DNA of 6,211 bases from Brevibacillus sp. (GTDB lineage: Bacteria; Bacillota; Bacilli; Brevibacillales; Brevibacillaceae). The position numbers and the translations under genes are program-made. The DNA is taken from the NCBI GenBank assembly GCA_029240815.1, contig JARDZO010000307.1:1-6211 (forward strand). The letters run 5' to 3'. This document shows positions 5,981 to 6,211 of this stretch, in pieces; the stretch's first letter is position 1, and each line of letters begins with the position of its first letter. The notes beneath the pieces were generated by a model, which saw only the letters and a list, made by a program, of their open reading frames with translations, was not told the DNA's origin and searched no databases.

Positions 5981-6211
5981 ATGAAAAAGATGGTTACTAC
6001 CTTAATCAGTTCCTTGTTTGTTGCAGGAAGTTTGTTAGCCGCCTGTAGTAGCGGAGGGAACAGTGCTACTCCAGCGAACTCCTCTCCGTCCAATCAGTCT
6101 GCAGGAGCAACGACACCAGCCCCAGCCTCTGAACCGGCAAAAGGTGAACCGCAGGTGTTGCATCTAAACATGGAGGAACCAGCTACTCTCGATCCGACTT
6201 TTGCGGAAGAC
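5981..6211 (+). CDS. ABC transporter substrate-binding lipoprotein (SBP family 5, OppA/DppA-like), 3' end missing
   Basis: Only the first 77 codons are present and the frame runs off the right edge. The ATG at 5981 has AAAGGGGG (5964-5971) nine bases upstream. A type II signal peptide is clear: basic MKK, hydrophobic core (about 5-19) and lipobox L19-A20-A21-C22, so the mature protein is lipid-anchored to the outer face of the membrane at Cys22. A low-complexity Ser/Ala/Pro/Thr linker follows (about 23-58), then the start of the mature fold, LHLNMEEPATLDPTFAED (60-77). This closely resembles the first strand of OppA/DppA/AppA-type peptide-binding proteins (the EPxTLDP motif). It probably binds peptides, but SBP family 5 also binds nickel, opines and other solutes. 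Permease and ATPase genes would be expected further downstream. Its only visible promoter is the sigma-54 type, so it is probably induced through the upstream activator. Confidence 0.85.
   Translation, partial: MKKMVTTLISSLFVAGSLLAACSSGGNSATPANSSPSNQSAGATTPAPASEPAKGEPQVLHLNMEEPATLDPTFAED

Noticed and set aside
5770..6093. Minus-strand 107-codon open frame over the sigma-54 promoter region
   Set aside because: It overlaps the end of the activator, the promoter and the lipoprotein signal peptide, and has no supporting start signal.

Overview
The window looks like chromosome of a Gram-positive, Bacillales-type bacterium, with Brevibacillus or a near relative the best guess. The reasons are mid-range GC, strong AGGAGG-type ribosome binding sites, frequent TTG and GTG starts, and close resemblance of three genes to the Bacillus subtilis dctB-dctS-dctR (ydbE-ydbF-ydbG) C4-dicarboxylate sensing set. 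That genus call and the dct names rest on remembered family features, not on a search.

Layout. (1) 1-906, +: the 3' part of a HAMP-HisKA-HATPase sensor histidine kinase cut by the left edge. (2) 911-957: a long stem-loop between convergent genes, probably a shared terminator. (3) 973-2022, -: a TRAP-type (DctP family) solute-binding protein, best called DctB. (4) 2023-2114: a 92-bp divergent intergenic region with two overlapping sigma-A-like promoters. (5) 2115-5821, +: three tightly packed genes: dctS (CitA/DcuS-type kinase), dctR (CitB-type response regulator, 2 bp later) and, 17 bp after dctR, a PAS-AAA+-HTH sigma-54 enhancer-binding protein. (6) 5822-5980: a regulatory gap with a textbook sigma-54 -24/-12 promoter and candidate upstream activator dyads. 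(7) 5981 to the right edge, +: the start of a lipoprotein that looks like an OppA/DppA-type (SBP family 5) ABC transporter binding protein.

How the parts may work together. DctB probably captures a C4-dicarboxylate outside the membrane and helps DctS sense it. DctS would phosphorylate DctR, which in B. subtilis controls a dicarboxylate permease; no permease is encoded in this window. The same transcript probably also carries the sigma-54 activator, whose likely target is the binding-protein gene directly downstream. This suggests that synthesis of a peptide or opine-type uptake system is layered on top of dicarboxylate sensing, a link that is inferred from gene order only. No mobile elements, tRNA or rRNA genes, or CRISPR arrays were seen. 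The most interesting part is the sigma-54 branch at the right end, together with the unusual arrangement and binding-site residue of the DctB/DctS pair. Nothing here looks like a wholly new system.
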